The translations under genes and the position numbers were made by a program. This document shows, one piece after another, positions 59,828 through 64,000 of a DNA stretch of 64,000 nucleotides. Positions within the stretch are counted from its first letter, which is position 1. The number at the start of each line of letters is the position of its first letter. The stretch spans positions 1 to 64,000 of the forward strand of contig JAGOSY010000015.1 in NCBI GenBank assembly GCA_018062085.1, read 5' to 3'. Source of the stretch: a bacterium (GTDB lineage Bacteria; Cyanobacteriota; Vampirovibrionia; Obscuribacterales; Obscuribacteraceae). Below the pieces are notes generated by a model. It was not told where the DNA came from. It did no database searches and was given only the letters and a program-made list of their open reading frames with translations.

Positions 59828-60219
59828 ATCAAATTGATGACTTCCCTCGCAATCTCCGACGGCGTGGCGTGAAAGTACTGGATCGCTCGCTGGTCTTCCC
59901 CACCTTCTTCACCGCCGAGGCAGTGGAGTTGCTCATGACCTTGCCGAACAACTTCTGGTTTTGGACCGTGGTTCAGCACTCGGCTTCGGATTCCGCTGGC
60001 GGTGGTCTGATCGACGACGTCATCGTTCGTCAGACAATCGCTGGGTTTCGCGCTCGGCGTTCTTCTGTCTACGACCTCGACAAGCCCATGGAGCAACTCT
60101 CGTCCTTCGAGATGGCGGTGCGGGTAGTCGAAGGTGTGGTCTTGTTCAAGAGCAACGACTCGGAGCTTCCCAATGATGGTGAGCTGGTGTTCAACGTCAT
60201 GTTTCAGCCGCAAGGCTGA
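59824..60219 (+). CDS. Cassette protein with FTAEA-type domain, copy 2
   Basis: A 131-residue protein homologous to the left-cassette gene at 2509. Shared: TFFTAEAVELL, PNNFWFWTVV, DLDKPMEQLSSFEMA, VVEGVVLFK and the terminal GELVFNVMFQPQG. Copy 1 has an additional N-terminal part. I place the start at GTG 59824, in the stop of the tiny membrane protein gene with AAAAGGA upstream, instead of an earlier in-frame GTG at 59806. Function unknown; this and copy 1 are the only homologous pair in the cassettes. Confidence 0.65.
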   Translation: MNQIDDFPRNLRRRGVKVLDRSLVFPTFFTAEAVELLMTLPNNFWFWTVVQHSASDSAGGGLIDDVIVRQTIAGFRARRSSVYDLDKPMEQLSSFEMAVRVVEGVVLFKSNDSELPNDGELVFNVMFQPQG

Positions 60220-60256
60220 GTGCTTTCAACTTCAACTTTAACTTCAAGGAATCAAC

Positions 60257-60544
60257 ATGAACTCATTCGATATCGTCTTCTTCATTCTCTTCGCCCTGAC
60301 TGGCTTCGGGATTTTCGCGGTGGTGCGCTTCGCCATCCTGCTGATCGGCGGTGTTGCCGGCGGTGGCGCTGGTCAGGACACCCGTGCTCGTGACCTGCTC
60401 ATCCTCGCCGCCGTCACTGCTGTTGTCACCGGCTGCGTCGGCTACTGGCTCGGTGGCTCTGCTGCCGTCGGTTCGTTGGTCGGCTCGGGCCTGGCAGCTC
60501 TCTGGCTGGTGCCCAAGATGCGCTCGGGCCGCGGCGGCCGTTGA
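60257..60544 (+). CDS. Small membrane protein, right cassette
   Basis: A 95-residue protein with two or three hydrophobic segments (about 5-35, 48-66 and 68-84), Gly-rich in the middle (IGGVAGGGAGQD), with a basic C-terminus (MRSGRGGR). AAGGA precedes the ATG. No homologue recognised in the window. Between the FTAEA-type gene and the helical protein on the same strand. Confidence 0.55.
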   Translation: MNSFDIVFFILFALTGFGIFAVVRFAILLIGGVAGGGAGQDTRARDLLILAAVTAVVTGCVGYWLGGSAAVGSLVGSGLAALWLVPKMRSGRGGR

Positions 60545-60644
60545 GGGCAGCTCATCCTTCCACTCGCGAGCTGGAGGTCATCTACCCCAGCATCTCTTCT
60601 CCAGTGAACCGCTTACCCGGTGTCACTTTCTGAAAGGATTTATC

Positions 60645-61286
60645 ATGGAAGTGTTGTCCAATCTTCGTTGTTCGCTTGAGCGTGCCCGGTCGGATGCGTC
60701 TTTGGCAGAGTACGCATTGCGGCGGGCTGAGAGGCGGTCGCAAGATACCACTCGCGAGCTGGAGCGCTACGAAAGCGCTTACCGCGAAGTCTTGCATCTG
60801 TTCGTCGGCCAGCGGCAGCCTGCGGTGATGGAGGCCTGGTCGTACGCTCAATCGGCTCTGGCGAATGCAACCACTGGCGGCGAGACTCTCAAGCAAGTGC
60901 TTGAAGAGCAGCTCGCGGTCACGCCCCGCAGCCAAGAACTGTTGCAATGTCTGGACGATGAGCTGCATTGCTTCTTTGGACTCACTTGGGAGGCAATACG
61001 TACTTTGGCTAAGCTGCGACTGGCCACGGCTTCAAACCTTCGGGCTCTGCATGACGAGCTGAAGCGCTCTCTTGACGAACTCAGATTGGCTGGTTTCAGT
61101 GCATTGATTAGCCAAGATCGGGCTGTGGCCGGAGCTGCCAAGGGCTGGCTCGAGCGCAGTATGCACCTGCTGAAGATGGCTCCGAGTCTGCTTGACAGCG
61201 AGGTGGAGTGGGTGGCTGAAGGGTTGGAGCGGGCTGACGCTGAACAGGCGCGGCTTGAAGCTCAGCGACAGCAGACGTTGCGGTAA
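60645..61286 (+). CDS. Long helical protein, right cassette
   Basis: A 213-residue protein predicted almost all helical, with coiled-coil-like stretches (RRAERRSQDTTRELERYE; LHDELKRSLDELRLAGF; EGLERADAEQARLEAQR). No family recognised. AAAGGA before the ATG at 60645; the start context AGGATTTATCATGGAAG is nearly identical to that of the left-cassette acetyltransferase (1466). The PPDK-like gene begins 44 bases downstream and they probably share a transcript. Confidence 0.6.
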   Translation: MEVLSNLRCSLERARSDASLAEYALRRAERRSQDTTRELERYESAYREVLHLFVGQRQPAVMEAWSYAQSALANATTGGETLKQVLEEQLAVTPRSQELLQCLDDELHCFFGLTWEAIRTLAKLRLATASNLRALHDELKRSLDELRLAGFSALISQDRAVAGAAKGWLERSMHLLKMAPSLLDSEVEWVAEGLERADAEQARLEAQRQQTLR

Positions 61287-61330
61287 CTGGCACGGCAGTA
61301 TCGATCTACAACTTTTACGAAAGCGAAAAG

Positions 61331-64000
61331 ATGGAAACAAATCCCAAAAGGCCAACTCAGGCTAAGCCCGTGGCCTTTCTTTTCGACGAGACTGAGAACA
61401 GTGCTGCAGTTCTCGGTAACAAGGGGGCCGGTCTGGTCGAATTGGTTTCACTGGGCATGCGCGTGCCCTACGGCTTCACCATCGGCACTGCGGTGGCGCG
61501 GTCGTTCGCTCGCCTGGGCCGCGTGCCGAAGCTGTTGGACAGACCGCTGCGTAGCAAGATTGCAGCGCTCGAATCCGCTTCCGGTAAGCGCTTTGGCGTT
61601 GCCGCTCAAGGTGGAGCCGATTCCCTGTTCGTCTCAGTGCGCTCCACGGCAGAAGTTTCGATGCCGGGCATGATGGACACTGTGCTCAATGTCGGCATGA
61701 ACTGGGAGATCGTCGAGGCCCTAGCGTGCGGCAATGGCAGCGACGACGCCGTCTTCGCCTACTCCAGCTACTTGCGCTTCATCCGCATGTTCGGTGAAGT
61801 GGTGCTCGGCGTCGCCAAAGAGCATTTCGAAGTGCAATTGAGTGAAGCTGACTGTGGTGATAGCAGCACTCTTTCGGCTGACCAGCTGAAAGCTAGCTGC
61901 CATCGCTTCCGCCAGATTTGCCAAGAGCACAGCGGCGCAGCTTTCCCGGACGCACCCTGGGTGCAACTGGCCATGGCGGTGGAGGCTGTGCTGCATTCGT
62001 GGAACAACCCGCGGGCTGTGGAGTACCGCCGCAGCAACCAGATCGCCGATGACCTGGGCACGGCGGTGACGGTGCAAACCATGGTGTTCGGCAACCGCGA
62101 TCAGTTCTCTTGCAGCGGCGTGGCTTTCAGCCGCGATGTTGTGCGTGGCCACCGCGGCATCTGGGGTGAGTACACGGTGGGCGCTCAGGGTGAAGATCAG
62201 GTGGCTGGCAAGGTGACGCCCAGCTGGTTGCCTGACATGGAAGAATGGAACGCGGCGCTCTACAAGGAGCTGTGCTCACAGGTTGAACGCTTGGAGGCCA
62301 AGCGCAATCACCCTGTGGAGGTGGAGTTCACTGTTGAGTCCGGTGTGCTCTACATCTTGCAGGTGCGCAAGGCAGTGCTGACGCCGTTGGCCGCTGTTCA
62401 AATCGCCGCGAATTTCTACGAGGAAGGCCGTTTGACCAGGGCGGAAGTTCTCGCCCGGGTGACCCCGCAAGAGTTTGCTGCAGTGCGGCGAAAAGGCTTC
62501 GACGCCCTTGAGTTGGAGCGGGCCATGGCCAGCCGTCTCTTGTACATGGGCGTTCCGGCGGCGCCTGGTGCTGCCTCTGGCACAGTTGTGTTCGATTCGA
62601 CCAGGGCCGTTCAGGCCGCGGCATCGGGGCAGTCAGTGGTGCTGGTGCGGCGGGACACTTCACCCGATGACCTGCCCGGTATGATCGCAGCTAAGGCTAT
62701 CGTCACCATGACCGGTGGCGCTACCTGCCATGCTGCGGTGGTGGCACGTGAGCTGGGCAAGCCGGCAGTGGTCGGCTGTGGTGCCAGTCTCGTTGCTCTG
62801 AAAGAAGGAGATGTCGTTTCTGTCGACGGCGCTTCTGGGGCCGTTCTCAGTGGCGAGATTCAACAGGCAGCGGCCACGCTGACCAAGGAGGTAGAAGTGA
62901 TCTGCCGCTGGCGCGCCTCGGCCGAAGCAGACAAATGGCGGGCACCGCGGCTGGTGTTCGAGCATGTTGCTGAGCAAAAGAACGTCGAGGGGATGATCGC
63001 TGATTTCTACCTCAGCGATGCCATGGCTACCGCCGCTCAAGGAACAGCCCTGGAAGAGCAGGCCAACGAACTGCGGCGAGAAGTGCACATGGAGGTGGCG
63101 GAGCGCATCGTCGTCTACTTGGTGCTGGCAATTGGTGGAGAGATGCGCCATGTGTCGCCGTTCAACAGATTCTGCCCTGACGCTGTGGAGGAGCTGCTTG
63201 GCACCTACAAGGTGACTCGCGATCACTCCATAGCGTTCCGCAGCGTGGCACAAGCGAGCACCAATGTGGTGTTGCGGGAGATGGAAGTGGCACAGCAGGT
63301 GCGCTTTCTCAAGCTCTGTACTGATGTCTTTCGCATGGGTAACTGGCAGGGTGGCTACGGTGGAGGGCGCTGGGCTAAGATTGCCGAGGCTGCTTACAAG
63401 TTCATGGATGGCTCGCTCAGTCATAGCTTGTTTGTCGATCACGCCTTCGACTTGCAGCACAACAGTGGTCGTGTCTTTGGCAAAAATCCGATGATCGCGG
63501 CCAACAACTCGACCGTGCATTCAATGCTGCAAGCGAAGAAGAAGGCTCGCTCTGTGGCTTCGCTGCGTGCTCGCTTTGCCCGCCTGCTCAGCAGCGAACA
63601 ATCTGCTCGGCTGGTGGTCAACTCGCTCTATCGGGAGGGCCTCCGGCTGGCGCTGTGGAGTGAAGCTGATGTCGAGCAGCAGCAGGCCGAGGAAAATGCT
63701 TTCTACGTGTCGTGCATGGAAAATGGAAAGGAGTATGTCACACCGAAAGAATTCTTCGCCACCCCCAGTGATTTCAACCATGGCGCGTCGCTTTATGACG
63801 AAGGCATCAGTGAACTGAAGGCTTTGCTGGAGAAGTACAAGGGCATAGGTTTCGATCCGAAGAGTATCGATAAGAGCGGTTCGATGTCTGCCCCTGAGTA
63901 CTTCAAGAAGTCCTCTGGTGATGTTCCCTGGAATTCGTTCTGGGACGGGGAGAAAGTGCAGTATGGGACTGGTCAGCCATTGCCGGTGGTGTCCCATGAG
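61331..64000 (+). CDS. PPDK-like ATP-grasp/phosphohistidine protein with novel C-terminus (partial)
   Basis: The frame is open from ATG 61331 to the window end (at least 890 codons, 3' end missing). Residues about 10-390 match the pyruvate phosphate dikinase ATP-grasp domain: GNKGAGLVELVSLG, VSVRSTAEVSMPGMMDTVLN, DLGTAVTVQTMVFGN, GAQGEDQVAGKVTP and VEFTVESGVLYILQVR. Residues 415-515 are the swivelling domain, with GVPAAPGAASGTVVF and the catalytic His467 in TGGATCHAAVVARELGKPAVVGCG. After about 515 no PEP/pyruvate TIM barrel is seen. Instead there is an unknown region with GNWQGGYGGGRWAKIAEAA and DHAFDLQHNSGRVFGKNP. The ORF is longer than a cassette gene would need and has a clean plus-strand frame, with dense antisense shadows. 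Substrate unknown. Confidence 0.85.
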   Translation, partial: METNPKRPTQAKPVAFLFDETENSAAVLGNKGAGLVELVSLGMRVPYGFTIGTAVARSFARLGRVPKLLDRPLRSKIAALESASGKRFGVAAQGGADSLFVSVRSTAEVSMPGMMDTVLNVGMNWEIVEALACGNGSDDAVFAYSSYLRFIRMFGEVVLGVAKEHFEVQLSEADCGDSSTLSADQLKASCHRFRQICQEHSGAAFPDAPWVQLAMAVEAVLHSWNNPRAVEYRRSNQIADDLGTAVTVQTMVFGNRDQFSCSGVAFSRDVVRGHRGIWGEYTVGAQGEDQVAGKVTPSWLPDMEEWNAALYKELCSQVERLEAKRNHPVEVEFTVESGVLYILQVRKAVLTPLAAVQIAANFYEEGRLTRAEVLARVTPQEFAAVRRKGFDALELERAMASRLLYMGVPAAPGAASGTVVFDSTRAVQAAASGQSVVLVRRDTSPDDLPGMIAAKAIVTMTGGATCHAAVVARELGKPAVVGCGASLVALKEGDVVSVDGASGAVLSGEIQQAAATLTKEVEVICRWRASAEADKWRAPRLVFEHVAEQKNVEGMIADFYLSDAMATAAQGTALEEQANELRREVHMEVAERIVVYLVLAIGGEMRHVSPFNRFCPDAVEELLGTYKVTRDHSIAFRSVAQASTNVVLREMEVAQQVRFLKLCTDVFRMGNWQGGYGGGRWAKIAEAAYKFMDGSLSHSLFVDHAFDLQHNSGRVFGKNPMIAANNSTVHSMLQAKKKARSVASLRARFARLLSSEQSARLVVNSLYREGLRLALWSEADVEQQQAEENAFYVSCMENGKEYVTPKEFFATPSDFNHGASLYDEGISELKALLEKYKGIGFDPKSIDKSGSMSAPEYFKKSSGDVPWNSFWDGEKVQYGTGQPLPVVSHE

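Noticed and set aside
62660..63520. Long 286-residue minus-strand frame in the PPDK-like gene
   Set aside because: It runs antisense to conserved PPDK motifs, including the His467 region. It is a shadow caused by biased codons.
1..64000. Enrichment of the cyanobacterial HIP1 octamer GCGATCGC
   Set aside because: I found about four copies (near 5754, 10278, 16923 and 48229), a little above the one expected by chance in 64 kb. This is too few to claim HIP1 enrichment or a cyanobacterial signature.
1..64000. tRNA, rRNA, CRISPR, insertion sequence or integrase genes
   Set aside because: No GGTTCGA-type tRNA arm pattern in intergenic DNA, no repeat-spacer array, and no transposase or integrase protein was seen.

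Overview
The window is a gene-dense bacterial chromosome segment of about 50% G+C. It carries roughly 60 protein genes, no recognisable tRNA, rRNA, CRISPR array or transposase, and many short intergenic hairpins. Several traits together suggest a Vampirovibrionia/Melainabacteria-like organism (Obscuribacterales-type): eukaryote-like Ser/Thr kinases with leucine-rich repeats, free-standing MshEN-like repeat proteins, a PatA-N/DUF4388-like protein, a type III PKS cluster, and many lineage-specific secreted proteins. This placement is inferred from gene content only, without a marker gene, and is moderate at best.

Layout. (1) 328-3009: a left cassette of five small genes with strongly G/C-ending codons (two membrane proteins, a GNAT acetyltransferase, two unknowns) behind a long untranslated leader. 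(2) 3480-13222: an OmpR regulator divergent from a P1B-type metal ATPase, a second regulator divergent from its sensor kinase, a protein with a duplicated unknown domain, a GNAT and a secreted protein. (3) 13327-19742: a promoter and structured leader, a cystathionine gamma-synthase-like gene overlapping an aspartokinase, then a GH75-like protein, a LysM protein and an RDD-SAF membrane protein. (4) 19746-23354: photolyase, an MshEN-like protein, a coiled-coil protein and a secreted protein. (5) 23525-26733: methyltransferase, FAD oxidoreductase and type III polyketide synthase, tightly coupled. (6) 27380-32026: hom-thrC-thrB-lysC operon. (7) 32138-44542: a possible cysteine peptidase, a kinase-LRR protein, an esterase overlapped by a DUF4388-like gene, UDP-GlcNAc 2-epimerase, acyl-CoA dehydrogenase, oligopeptidase B and a second MshEN-like protein. 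(8) 44654-48200 and 51405-53654: runs of small minus-strand genes, mostly unknown, with good Shine-Dalgarno sites and G/C-rich codons. (9) 48703-59100: MocR regulator, OmpA-like protein, secreted protein, proline-rich membrane protein, and a TPR protein overlapping a second kinase-LRR gene. (10) 59305-64000: a right cassette resembling the left one, ending in a large PPDK-like protein that runs off the window.

The most unusual material is in the two end cassettes. They share blocks of a long non-coding leader, begin with a tiny membrane protein, and carry homologous unknown proteins (2509-3009 and 59824-60219). The right cassette adds a protein with the ATP-grasp and phospho-histidine domains of pyruvate phosphate dikinase. 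In the part visible here, the PEP/pyruvate TIM barrel is replaced by an unrecognised region of at least 370 residues. The cassettes, the attenuator-like leader in front of the methionine genes, and the pairing of two aspartokinases with different branches of one pathway are the best targets for follow-up.
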